In this document: positions 22,371-29,915 of the stretch, in pieces
Layout of the letters: every line of letters starts with the position of its first letter
Position numbering within the stretch: the stretch's first letter is position 1
Assembly: GCA_900550035.1 (NCBI GenBank)
Contig: URQS01000041.1
Coordinates: forward strand, 1-29,915
Reading direction: 5' to 3'
DNA length: 29,915 nt
DNA from: an uncultured Prevotella sp.
Lineage (GTDB): Bacteria; Bacteroidota; Bacteroidia; Bacteroidales; Bacteroidaceae
Notes under the pieces: generated by a model
Told to the model about the DNA's origin: nothing
Database searches by the model: none
The model's input: the letters and a program-made list of their open reading frames with translations, nothing else
Translations under genes and position numbers: made by a program

Positions 22371-24035
22371 TTATGACAATCCTTCGATTTGACCGTTGAC
22401 AATGTCCATGTTCATTGCAGCCGGAACCTTGGGCAGTCCGGGCATGCGCATTATGTTGCCGGCAATGACAACAATCATCTCAGCACCTGCGTTGATGACA
22501 ATGTCGCGAACGTTAACGTCAAATCCTGATGCTACGCAATACTGCTTGGCATCGGTAGAGAATGAGAACTGTGTCTTGGCGATACATATCGGGAAGTTCT
22601 CATAGCCGAGGTCGCGTATCATCTGCAACTTCTTTTTGGCAGGAGCGGCAAATGAGATGCTTGCAGCACCATAGATGTTCTTGCAGACCTTCTCAATCTT
22701 TGTCTCGATTGTATCTTCGTCGTCGTATACAAGGTTCAATGGCTGCGACGGCTTCTGCTCGATAGTGTCTACTACAAGACGTGCCAGGTCGGCAGCACCT
22801 TCGCCACCTTTGGCGTAAGCGTCATTGATGGCAAATCCTACGCCGATGCTCTCGCAATATTCGCGCACAATGTTCTGCTCCTCTTCCACGTCGCCGGCAT
22901 AGTGATTGAATGCTACGATGACGGTCTGTCCGAACGACTGCATGTTCTTGATATGCTTGTCGAGGTTGGCAAGTCCCTTCTTGAGTCCTTCGCTGTTAGG
23001 CTTCTTGATGTCCTCAACTGGTACACCGCCGTGCATCTTCAGGCCCTGAGCTGTTGCTACAACTATAGTGAGCTTTGGCTGCAATCCGCTCTTGCGACAC
23101 TTGATGTCGAAGAACTTCTCCGCTCCGAGGTCGGCACCGAATCCAGCTTCTGTGATTACATATTCGCCGAATGTCATAGCCATCTTAGTGGCGAGTATAG
23201 AGTTGCATCCGTGTGCAATGTTGGCAAACGGACCGCCGTGTACGAATGCTGCTGTATTCTCAGTGGTCTGTACGATGTTAGGAGCCAGAGCGTCGCGCAG
23301 CAGGATGGTTATGGCTGCAGCCACGCCTAAATCCTTAACGGTGAAAGGCTTGCCCTCAACGGTGTAACCCAAGAGGATGTTCTCGATGCGACGGCGCAGG
23401 TCGTCTTCGTCCTTAGCAAGACAGAGAATAGCCATAATCTCAGATGCAGGAGTGATGTCAAATCCCGACTCGCGTACAATGCCATTGGCTTTGCCGCCCA
23501 TACCGGTTACTATGTCGCGCAGTCCGCGGTCGTTAACGTCGAGTACGCGGTTCCACAATACCTCGCGCAGAGCGAGACCGTTGTCACGGTTCTGGTACAT
23601 GTAGTTGTCGAGCAATGCAGTGATAGTGTTGTGAGCCGAAGTGATGGCGTGGAAGTCGCCTGTGAAGTGCAGGTTAATCTTGTCCATAGGCAACACCTGG
23701 GTGTAACCACCGCCACACGCACCGCCCTTCATTCCGAATACCGGACCGAGCGAAGGCTCACGCAGAGCGCAGATGGCGTTTTTGCCGATGTGGTGCAGAC
23801 CGAGAGCCAAACCGATAGTAACGGTAGTCTTGCCGATACCAGCCTTTGTCGGTGTAATAGCTGTAACGAGTATGAGGTTGCTGTTCTTCACACGCTCCTC
23901 GTCGATAAGGCGTGTAGGAACCTTAGCCATATAGTGGCCGTAGTGTTCAAGTTCTTTTGCTGGGATGCCATACTTAGAGGCTACTACCTCTATCTCCTCG
24001 AGCTTCGTGCTGCGAGCTATTTCGATATCTGTCAT
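22371..24035 (-). CDS. fhs: Formate-tetrahydrofolate ligase
   Basis: A 554-residue enzyme, the usual length for the family. It joins formate to tetrahydrofolate using ATP to give 10-formyl-THF for one-carbon metabolism. The ATP-binding P-loop TPTKAGIGKTT is at 61-71. Further family segments include REPSLGPVFGMKGGACGGGYTQVLPM, split here only by reading, GDFHAITSAHN, FGADLGAEKF and RMPGLPKVPAAMNMD near the C-terminus. A lone -7 box lies upstream at 24108-24115. The serine hydrolase gene follows 16 bp downstream, though no functional link between the two is obvious. Confidence 0.98.
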   Translation of the reverse strand: MTDIEIARSTKLEEIEVVASKYGIPAKELEHYGHYMAKVPTRLIDEERVKNSNLILVTAITPTKAGIGKTTVTIGLALGLHHIGKNAICALREPSLGPVFGMKGGACGGGYTQVLPMDKINLHFTGDFHAITSAHNTITALLDNYMYQNRDNGLALREVLWNRVLDVNDRGLRDIVTGMGGKANGIVRESGFDITPASEIMAILCLAKDEDDLRRRIENILLGYTVEGKPFTVKDLGVAAAITILLRDALAPNIVQTTENTAAFVHGGPFANIAHGCNSILATKMAMTFGEYVITEAGFGADLGAEKFFDIKCRKSGLQPKLTIVVATAQGLKMHGGVPVEDIKKPNSEGLKKGLANLDKHIKNMQSFGQTVIVAFNHYAGDVEEEQNIVREYCESIGVGFAINDAYAKGGEGAADLARLVVDTIEQKPSQPLNLVYDDEDTIETKIEKVCKNIYGAASISFAAPAKKKLQMIRDLGYENFPICIAKTQFSFSTDAKQYCVASGFDVNVRDIVINAGAEMIVVIAGNIMRMPGLPKVPAAMNMDIVNGQIEGLS

Positions 24036-24107
24036 TGTATGTAAAAAATTTGTAGCGTTTCGTTTAAAATGAGGTGTTTACGAAATAATTAGTATGGAGT
24101 GTGAGTG

Positions 24108-24115
24108 CAAAGGTA
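24108..24115 (-). promoter_or_regulatory. -7 box of fhs
   Basis: TACCTTTG on the minus strand matches TAnnTTTG about 75 bases before the fhs ATG. No -33 TTTG is seen at the right distance. Confidence 0.45.
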
Positions 24116-24159
24116 CTACTAAATAATCAATAAAGTGTCATTTTTTTATTGTTTTTGCT

Positions 24160-25722
24160 CTATTTTATTACCCATTCAGTAAAATTGTTTTCGTTCTTAA
24201 TACTGAAATTAATGCCAACTTTCGTTACGGGTTTTCTGAATGTTTTGTAGGCTTCGGCATAACCATTGTCTATGATTTGTTGAATAGCCTCTTTTGCCGA
24301 ACCATCAAATTTAACTTCAATAATATAAATTCTGCTATCGGTTTGCAATACGGCATCTATGCGTCCACGATGTGTGCGCACTTCTACATTCATACGATAA
24401 TTGGTGAGCAGTGAAAACATTACATAGAGCAGTTGTTGATAATGACCTTCGTATTTGGTGTTGTCGCAATAGGGCACTGTTTCGAGGAAATCTTTCATTA
24501 GTTGTAGAGCCCCGTCCATATCGTTATGGTTTATGAGCATTGCCATTTTTGCCACAGCAGTATTGCTGCCGCCGTTCCTGTTGTTTATGTATTTTGGCAG
24601 CAGTGACTGAAATAATCCTACTCGTATTTCTTTGTTGGGAATGGCGAGATGATAGAGTTTGCAGTCAGCGTTGTAATTCTTTATTGTCAGATAGCCACTT
24701 TGGTAAAGCAATGGAGTTATAGATTCCATATTTTCTGTTGGGGCATCAAAATCAGAGCGCACAGCATCCATGCCGTTTCCTATTTCAGAAGGCATAGTGT
24801 CGAACTTTCGCATCATTTCAATCAGGTAAGTTGGTGTACCGCTTGAGAACCAATACATATCGAATTCTTTGTCGGCAAAGCAATTGAGCAAGCTGAAAGG
24901 ATTGTAGATGTCTACCGAAGGCCACGTGAAATGATAGCCATCGTAATTATTGCGTAGCTTTTCTATAGCTTCTTCAATATTAATGTTTTGGTGCTCAGCA
25001 AGCATCTTGATATCTTCCGACATTTGAGAGAGCATTTCGTCGTTGGTAATACCACAAATGCCCTCGTATGCCGTGTCCATACTTATGTTCTTTATATTGT
25101 TCAGTTCGCTGAATATGCTTAACTGCGAAAACTTTGTTATGCCTGTAATGAATACAAAACGCAAATAAGGGTCGCAGTCCTTTAACGGACTGTAGAAATT
25201 GCGCATCACATTGCGCAGTTCTGGCAGTTGTTCGTTTTCATGTACTACGTCAAGCAGTGGGGCATCATACTCGTCGATGAGTACTATAACTTTTTTGCCA
25301 GTAGAAGTATAAGCATGGTGTATCAAGTCGAAAAGTCGGTCGTTAGGTGACTTGGATTGTCTTTTCAATCCGAAGTTATCTTCTGCCCTGCGCAAAATGT
25401 TGCTCAGATAATCTTCCAGTTGTTCTTTGTTTACGTGCTTGGCTGAAGCCATGCTGAAGTGTAGCACTGGGTGTTCGGTCCATTCCTTTTCAAGACTGTC
25501 AATGGCAAGCCCCTTGAACAGCTCGCGCTTTCCTTCGAAGTAGCTTTTCATTGTAGACACGAGTAGTGACTTGCCGAATCGGCGTGGCCGACTCAGAAAG
25601 CAGTAGTTTATATCCGAATGTGTCAAACGGTATATATATCCTGTCTTGTCTATATATGTATAGTTTCCTTCGATTATCTTCTCGAAAGTCTGTATACCTA
25701 AAGGATAGGGTCGTGTTGCCAT
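24160..25722 (-). CDS. AAA-ATPase-like / PD-(D/E)XK nuclease family protein
   Basis: A 520-residue protein of a family present in many copies in Bacteroidetes. The N-terminal AAA-like domain begins PLGIQTFEKIIEGNYTYIDKT, with a Walker A-like RPRRFGKS (45-52) and Walker B LIDEYD (148-153). The C-terminal nuclease-like domain has Asp456 (GRIDAVL) and Glu469-Val-Lys471 (YIIEVKF), the D...ExK core, followed by QQI and a Tyr-rich helix. The biological role is unknown; mobile-element or defence links have been suggested for relatives. The gene is complete, has a -7 box at 25753-25760 and precedes fhs on the same strand. Confidence 0.93.
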   Translation of the reverse strand: MATRPYPLGIQTFEKIIEGNYTYIDKTGYIYRLTHSDINYCFLSRPRRFGKSLLVSTMKSYFEGKRELFKGLAIDSLEKEWTEHPVLHFSMASAKHVNKEQLEDYLSNILRRAEDNFGLKRQSKSPNDRLFDLIHHAYTSTGKKVIVLIDEYDAPLLDVVHENEQLPELRNVMRNFYSPLKDCDPYLRFVFITGITKFSQLSIFSELNNIKNISMDTAYEGICGITNDEMLSQMSEDIKMLAEHQNINIEEAIEKLRNNYDGYHFTWPSVDIYNPFSLLNCFADKEFDMYWFSSGTPTYLIEMMRKFDTMPSEIGNGMDAVRSDFDAPTENMESITPLLYQSGYLTIKNYNADCKLYHLAIPNKEIRVGLFQSLLPKYINNRNGGSNTAVAKMAMLINHNDMDGALQLMKDFLETVPYCDNTKYEGHYQQLLYVMFSLLTNYRMNVEVRTHRGRIDAVLQTDSRIYIIEVKFDGSAKEAIQQIIDNGYAEAYKTFRKPVTKVGINFSIKNENNFTEWVIK

Positions 25723-25752
25723 AATAAGTACGATATATTGGTGAACTTATAG

Positions 25753-25760
25753 CAAAGTTA
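25753..25760 (-). promoter_or_regulatory. -7 box of the AAA/PD-(D/E)XK gene
   Basis: TAACTTTG on the minus strand lies 31 bases before the ATG. No clear -33 box is seen. Confidence 0.45.
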
Positions 25761-25904
25761 GCATAAATATTTGTTATTAGGGAATAATATCTTCATTTTT
25801 TGTTCATTATACGAGATGTCTCGGTTCTTTCTTTTCTCTGACTATAGTTCTTTCCTTCGACGGGAGTCCGCCGTTCCGATTGGTTATATATATTAATGTG
25901 TATG

Positions 25905-26830
25905 TATCCATTCCTCCTGGAGGTGGCCAGGGTGCTTCGCCGCTTACCAATGCTCTGTTCATGCCTAATGCTGTGCCTCTGTATCAGCTCGATGCCAATG
26001 GCAACAAGACATACGACAGCGAGGGCAAGGTGCAGTACAACTGGGCCAACCCAATCTTCAACGATATGAATGCTTTGGCGCTGACCTAGATGGACGACTA
26101 CAACACCAAGACCTATCGTGCATTGGTAAATCCGTATGTCGACTTCAATATCTATGGTGTACACTGGAAGACAAGCGTCTCGTACGACTATAGCAATCTT
26201 GCCGAGACCAAATGGTACAACCCGTATCACGGCAACGGAGCTGCCTGCGAGGGACGTCTTTACAAATACAACATATATGATATAACAAAGACCCTTACGA
26301 GTACGCTTAACTATGCCTTCAGTATCAACCGCGAGCACAATGTGTCGCTCATGGCTGGTTATGAGGCTTACAACAACGAATATTCGTATACATTGGCTCA
26401 CGCCACAGGATTCTCTGACGACACAATGAAGGAGCTTAGTATGGCTTCTACTCCTTACGAGACAAAGTCGAAGACCGACAAGGAGCGCATGGTGTCATGG
26501 TTCGGTCGTGTAGCTACGACTACAATGACAAGTATTTTGCTTCATTCTGTCTACGTGCCGACGGTTCGTCACGCTTCGCACCGGGTCATCAGTGGGGTAC
26601 ATTCTGGAGTGCCGGTTTGAACTGGCGTATCAATCAGGAGGATTTCCTGAAGGACGTAAAGTGGATTGACGACCTCAAGCTGCGTGCCAGCTACGGTACA
26701 TCGGGCAACAAGCAGTCGAGCTATCTCTATGGCTATCAGGGACTCTACAACAGTGGCTCAAACTACAACGGACAGAATGGTATCTCGCACGGCCAGTTGC
26801 CTAACGACTATCTGGTCGTTCACATGTACA
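25905..26830 (+). pseudogene. SusC-like TonB-dependent receptor relic
   Basis: Translated plus-strand sequence resembles the middle of a SusC outer-membrane transporter, for example NALFMPNAVPLYQLDANGN, NIYGVHWKTSVSYDYSNL and LRADGSSRFAPGHQWG. The gene is broken in several ways. There is no signal peptide, plug domain or start. An in-frame TAG lies at 26087-26089, where a CAG would keep the frame. A one-base deletion near 26510-26514 shifts the frame before SYDYNDKYFASF. The C-terminal barrel strands are missing, and the sequence passes directly into a SusD C-terminal part. The left end follows a sequence also seen near 29000. A functional product is not possible. Confidence 0.87.
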
Positions 26831-27487
26831 TCTACCGACAAGCAGAGCTTCCTCTCGCTACCCGCGTTCTGGTGGATATGCGACGACAACAAGACCTACT
26901 GGAAGTCGGGTTATAGTTCATTGGGCGTGACAAAGAATCTTATCGACCTATTCGATGATGCCGACATACGCAAGACTCTCTTTGTCAAGGTGAATGGCGA
27001 ATACTATAAGCGCAACGGCAGCTATGTGACCTCGAAGATTTGCAGCCGCCGCAACAACGACAGCGACGGTACAGCCGGTTCGGGTACAGTTAACTTTGCC
27101 GAGGGCGAGTTTAACATGATTCGCGGTTCGGAGATGTACCTTATAATTGCCGAGCTTGCAGCCGACAACAACAAGGAAGATGAGGCTATTGAGGCTCTCA
27201 ATGCTGTTAAGACTGCACGCGGACTGCAGCCGTATAGTGGCTCGGGCGATGCGTTGAAGACAGAAATACAGAATGAGCGTCGCCGCGAACTCTTTGCCGA
27301 GGGACATAGATGGTTTGACATCAAGCGTCGTAATCTGCCGCTCGACCGCTCTAATGTAGCTGAGGATTGGAGCCGTGTAGGTACTATCCCAGCTGGCTCA
27401 GACAAGTTAGAATTGCCAATCCCACAGGATGAGATTGACGCTAACGGCGCTCTGACCGAAAGCGATCAGAACCCACAGTATAAGTAG
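26831..27487 (+). pseudogene. SusD-like lipoprotein relic (C-terminal part)
   Basis: The frame from about 26831 to the TAG at 27485-27487 matches the C-terminal half of a SusD glycan-binding lipoprotein: FNMIRGSEMYLIIAELAA, EAIEALNAVKTARG, the NERRRELFAEGHRWFDIKR signature and the terminal IPQDEIDAN...NPQYK. The N-terminus, lipobox and first TPR helices are absent; the SusC relic is joined here, so a deletion removed the SusC 3' end and SusD 5' end. The open frame extends upstream into SusC DNA read in the wrong frame, so the predicted 273-residue product would be a chimera. A heptamer array starts at the stop codon. Confidence 0.87.
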
Positions 27488-27520
27488 TTGAGAATTGAAA
27501 GTTGAGAGTTGAAAGTTATG
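27486..27520 (+). repeat. Heptanucleotide array at the SusD relic stop codon
   Basis: Five units (agttgag, aattgaa, agttgag, agttgaa, agttatg) begin within the TAG stop codon. They are partly complementary to the array at 27569-27596. Confidence 0.8.
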
Positions 27521-27568
27521 ATATGCTATGTAAATTACATATTAATCTTGAATTATTTCAATGGTAAT

Positions 27569-27596
27569 CATAATTCTCAATTCTCAATTCTCAACT
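27569..27596 (-). repeat. Heptanucleotide array at the lysO stop codon
   Basis: Read on the minus strand: agttgag, aattgag, aattgag, aattatg. The TGA stop of the larger lysO gene lies inside the first unit. Together with the opposite array it could form an imperfect hairpin between the convergent genes. Confidence 0.8.
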
Positions 27597-28223
27597 CGCC
27601 AACGAACACCACAATGTCACCAAGAACGGCACGGTGAAGTCGGTCACGAAACCGTGGTAGATGCTTAGTGCTACGTAGCGCTGGCCTACAGTCTGTGTGA
27701 TGATAGGTAGGGTGGTGTCCATTGTCGTTGCGCCACCCGAAGATATAGGAGCCAGCGGACCGAATCGTTTGGCTATCAGCGGAGTGAGCAAGAGGGTAAT
27801 CATCTCGCGTATGATGTTGGCAAGCAAGGCTATTGTGCCCAGTTCGGCACCGCGATATTCGGTTATGAAGATGCTCGACAACGAATAATAGGCAAAGCCG
27901 CTGTCGATGGCAAGGCAGTCGGTAAGCTGTCGATGGTGCAACACGGAGCAAACGTCGCTACACATTATTATATATGCCACCATTGCTCCGAGCCATGAAC
28001 CTAAGATGGTGGCTACGGGCAACAGCCCCAGACGAGGGTTGAGACTCTTGATGTCGTTCTTCATGTCGGGATTCATTCCGATGCCCAAGCCTACGAAGAG
28101 CAACAGGCCGCACAGAGCTACGAAGCTGATGTTGCTGTCCATAGCCCATGAAGGCAGACCGCCGCTACGTCCTGCCAACACTCCGAGAATGAAGAATCCT
28201 ACTACTATCAGACTTCCTTTCAT
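27591..28223 (-). CDS. lysO: LysO family lysine exporter, C-terminal subunit
   Basis: A 210-residue membrane protein corresponding to the C-terminal two-thirds of LysO (YbjE, DUF340), with FILGVLAG, LFVGLGIGM, ELGTIALLANIIREM and the hallmark SSGGATTMDTTLPIITQ. LysO exports L-lysine and gives resistance to thialysine. The start at 28223 (MKGSLIVV) overlaps the stop of the upstream small subunit in an ATGA, so translation is coupled; the longer open frame upstream is not coding. The segment near residues 85-105 (MCSDVCSVLHHRQLTD) looks unlike relatives remembered. Its stop codon lies in a heptamer array. Confidence 0.88.
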   Translation of the reverse strand: MKGSLIVVGFFILGVLAGRSGGLPSWAMDSNISFVALCGLLLFVGLGIGMNPDMKNDIKSLNPRLGLLPVATILGSWLGAMVAYIIMCSDVCSVLHHRQLTDCLAIDSGFAYYSLSSIFITEYRGAELGTIALLANIIREMITLLLTPLIAKRFGPLAPISSGGATTMDTTLPIITQTVGQRYVALSIYHGFVTDFTVPFLVTLWCSLAS

Positions 28224-28519
28224 CGTTCCTTGCCTCCCTTCGCTGTCTTCCACAATGCCCATGCCAAAGCACAGCTGCCCAATGTGGCAAATCCTGACAA
28301 TACCAAAGCCTCCACACCAAGTGTAGGCAAGGCAGAAATAATCTGGTCGTTGCTTCCCACTTCTATGCCAAGCATAAACAGAAGCAGCCATATCAGTCCG
28401 GTCGTGGCGCGTCCTGCCCACGTGCCGATCGCACTCTTGCGAGTAGCTGATTTAATCCTTGTGCGCACGTTGTAGCCTACAAGTATGCCAAGGAATATAA
28501 ACAAAATTACTATAAACAT
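28220..28519 (-). CDS. lysO: LysO family lysine exporter, N-terminal subunit
   Basis: A 99-residue membrane protein matching the N-terminal part of LysO: FIVILFIFLGILVGYNVR, then GLIWLLLFMLGIEVGS and a third hydrophobic helix (about 68-90). In E. coli LysO is one protein of about 300 residues; here it is two genes joined by an ATGA overlap. Because each piece has its own start and no debris lies between them, this looks like a natural two-subunit form, as I recall in other Bacteroidetes, rather than a fresh frameshift. A full consensus promoter lies upstream with a leader of about 85 bases. Confidence 0.87.
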   Translation of the reverse strand: MFIVILFIFLGILVGYNVRTRIKSATRKSAIGTWAGRATTGLIWLLLFMLGIEVGSNDQIISALPTLGVEALVLSGFATLGSCALAWALWKTAKGGKER

Positions 28520-28609
28520 TTATTTTATTGGTTGTTTTTTTTACATGAATCCTCCTGCAAAATAGCTTTGCGCTATGAAATTTGTCTCATAATGTTTTTT
28601 CTATTTCTG

Positions 28610-28641
28610 CAAACTTAACAATAATTTCCCGCACAGACAAA
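28610..28641 (-). promoter_or_regulatory. Promoter of the lysO genes
   Basis: TTTG (28638-28641), a 20-bp spacer and TAAGTTTG (28610-28617) on the minus strand give a full consensus match. The leader of about 85 bases is too short for a lysine riboswitch. Confidence 0.7.
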
Positions 28642-28683
28642 TATTTAAGCTTAAAACACGCTGCAAAAGCGCCTCTTTATGCG

Positions 28684-28768
28684 GCTCGTATCATTCGGTG
28701 CGAGCCCTCATTTCATCCGACGTACAAGCTCATTCCATCCGGTGCGAGCTTTCGTACCATCCGAAGCA
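28684..28768 (+). repeat. Four imperfect 20-23-bp tandem repeats
   Basis: Units at 28684-28703, 28704-28726, 28727-28747 and 28748-28768 share the core catccggtgcgagct with substitutions. They lie upstream of the lysO promoter, on its far side, and could be protein-binding sites or a decayed repeat. Confidence 0.6.
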
Positions 28769-29027
28769 TGCCCGCAATTGCGCCATTCTTGCAGGGAGAT
28801 ATGCACAATTCCTATGTGACAATAATCAGCGATTAAGAAAAAATGTGTAACTCTGCAATTGGTCTTTCCGTTGATTGCCGGCAATGAGTTGCGCGGCGCT
28901 AATCAGCGGATCGGCCCGGTTATAATAAGAAAGACGTTTGCTAACGTGTTCTTCTGTTCTATTGAAATCTGGTAAATTTCTAAGCGACAAACAGAGGGAG
29001 ACAGCGGTGGGCGTCTACCCATCGTAT

Positions 29028-29097
29028 ATATATGCACAGCCAGTGGTGTACCCTTTTCGTTCGTGAAGAGGGTACATCCAGTGCTATCTATATATCC
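29028..29097. repeat. Imperfect long inverted repeat
   Basis: The inner perfect arms tgtaccct (29047-29054) and agggtaca (29069-29076) are flanked by partly complementary sequence including atatata and gcac/gtgc on both sides. The sequence ccagtg also occurs as a direct repeat on each side. Confidence 0.55.
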
Positions 29098-29161
29098 AAT
29101 TGGCGTAGGCTTCTATTGCTTTCGGTCCTTGTTGTCACGGGTTTTACCAGAACCTCAATAG

Positions 29162-29915
29162 GCAAGCTTGATAGAATATTATAATACTTATGATGTTTCG
29201 AATGAATCGAATTATATGTCTGAGAATTTTGCGGGTACATATTTTGACTTGTACAACTCGCAGAAAATAGGTTTTATCCGTGATGACATTGAACGTAGAT
29301 TTCATAGTAAAGAAGTGAATGAAAAGGAGCGTGCAATGGTTATAACGTCTTTAATATATGCAATGGATAGAATAAGTCACACATGTGGACATTATGATTC
29401 TTTTATTCGTGATGGTAAATATGTTGGTGAGTTGTTGTTGCGTATGCCAGATAACGATTATTTATTGAATTCTGAGAACTCGATTTATTGTGCTGACTCT
29501 AATTCTATAGTCTCAAAAGAAGTCGTAGACTTGGCGTACCTTGATCCTCCTTACAATAGTAGGCAGTATTGTGATGCTTATCATTTATTGGAGAATGTTG
29601 CCCGTTGGGAGAAACCGCAAGTGTACGGTATTGCAAAGAAAATGGACAGGTCTGAGATGAAAAGTAGTTATTGCAAGAGTATAGAAGCTGCGAAATCACT
29701 AAAAGACTTAGTCTTGAATTTGAATGCGCGTTTTATATTGCTATCGTATAACAACAATGGAAAGAAACTTCAATGTCGTTCAAATGCCAAAATATCAGAT
29801 AGTGAAATTATGGAAATCCTTTCCTTGCGTGGAGATGTAAATGTTTTCACGATGGATTATCATGGATTTGATGCAGGTAAGAGTGAATTAAACAAAGACA
29901 ATAAAGAGCGATTAT
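29162..29915 (+). pseudogene. D12-class N6-adenine DNA methyltransferase, 5'-truncated and running off the window
   Basis: The frame is open from just after a TAG at 29159-29161 to the window end (251 codons). It begins mid-domain with SLIEYYNTYDV. The catalytic motif LDPPYNSRQYCDAYHLLE is clear, with Asp of DPPY at frame residue 128, followed by VARWEKPQVYGIAKKMDRS and FILLSYNNNGK, typical of D12-class enzymes that methylate adenine. The N-terminal S-adenosylmethionine part (the GSK and FxGxG motifs, about 100 residues) is absent upstream in any frame. First ATG in frame is at 29216. The DNA is more AT-rich than the core genes, which suggests transfer. Truncation is the likely reading; an assembly junction is the alternative. 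Confidence 0.85.

Larger units (their letters stand above)
28642..29161. other. Gene-free, repeat-bearing spacer
   Basis: No gene is supported here. It contains four imperfect tandem repeats (28684-28768), a GC-richer patch near 28885-28920, and a long imperfect inverted repeat (29028-29097). Frames that stay open in it show no recognisable domain. Its right end joins the truncated methyltransferase. Confidence 0.6.

Noticed and set aside
22355..22402. Upstream ATG start for the serine hydrolase
   Set aside because: It would overlap the fhs gene by 32 bases and adds polar residues before the signal segment; 22354 fits better.
25793..26401. Minus-strand ORF of 202 codons
   Set aside because: Antisense to the SusC relic; the plus strand reads as SusC over the same span.
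28224..28421. Longer N-terminus for the larger lysO gene
   Set aside because: This extension overlaps the small lysO gene in another frame and has no transporter features; the ATGA-coupled ATG at 28223 fits.
28520..28609. Lysine riboswitch in the lysO leader
   Set aside because: The leader is about 85 bases, roughly half the size of a lysine riboswitch, and shows no matching stem arrangement.
28582..28836. Plus-strand ORF of 84 codons
   Set aside because: Overlaps the lysO promoter and the tandem repeats; no domain is seen.

Overview
The window looks like a chromosomal segment of a Bacteroidales bacterium, most likely a Prevotella-type organism (inference). The clues are recurring -7 boxes of the Bacteroidetes form TAnnTTTG (several with TTTG or a near match about 20 bp upstream), a SusC/SusD remnant, a GH92 mannosidase, a PorE-like type IX secretion lipoprotein, a two-gene LysO exporter, DUF6249/DUF5056-like partners of an ECF sigma factor, and many palindromic and heptanucleotide repeats. 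No rRNA, tRNA, CRISPR array or intact insertion sequence was recognised.

Left edge (1-3350): a minus-strand accessory block of XRE regulator, class III Fic AMP-transferase and a GmrSD-like DUF262/DUF1524 nuclease that runs off the window. Behind it lies about 680 bases of non-coding DNA rich in nested palindromes. At 3353-4422 an HxlR regulator and a cupin protein are divergently transcribed.

Core (4480-24040): on the minus strand are a secreted GH92 alpha-mannosidase, a PAP2 phosphatase and a patatin-like hydrolase. On the plus strand are an M24 Xaa-Pro peptidase and a secreted C1 peptidase. A 190-bp multi-hairpin element then supplies the end of an alpha/beta hydrolase gene. Next comes a DUF6249-like / ECF sigma / DUF5056-like operon convergent with porE. 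A cell-wall salvage locus follows: a small membrane protein, an AmgK-like sugar kinase fused to a RapZ C-terminal domain, and a MurU-like uridylyltransferase, then guaA. Convergent to guaA are a class-C beta-lactamase-fold hydrolase and fhs.

Right edge (24160-29915): an AAA/PD-(D/E)XK protein, a decayed SusC-SusD fusion relic (in-frame stop, frameshift, internal deletion), a two-gene lysO exporter, a repeat-rich non-coding stretch of about 640 bases, and a D12-class adenine methyltransferase that lacks its N-terminus and runs off the window.

The most striking themes are: (i) the AmgK-like kinase fused to RapZ next to murU, which would couple MurNAc/GlcNAc salvage to an amino-sugar-sensing domain; (ii) heptanucleotide arrays that sit exactly on the stop codons of three genes, fill the murU-guaA gap, and occur inside murU where copy-number change would shift the frame; (iii) the XRE-Fic-DUF262 block at the edge; and (iv) two similar short sequences that each lie just before a 5'-truncated gene.
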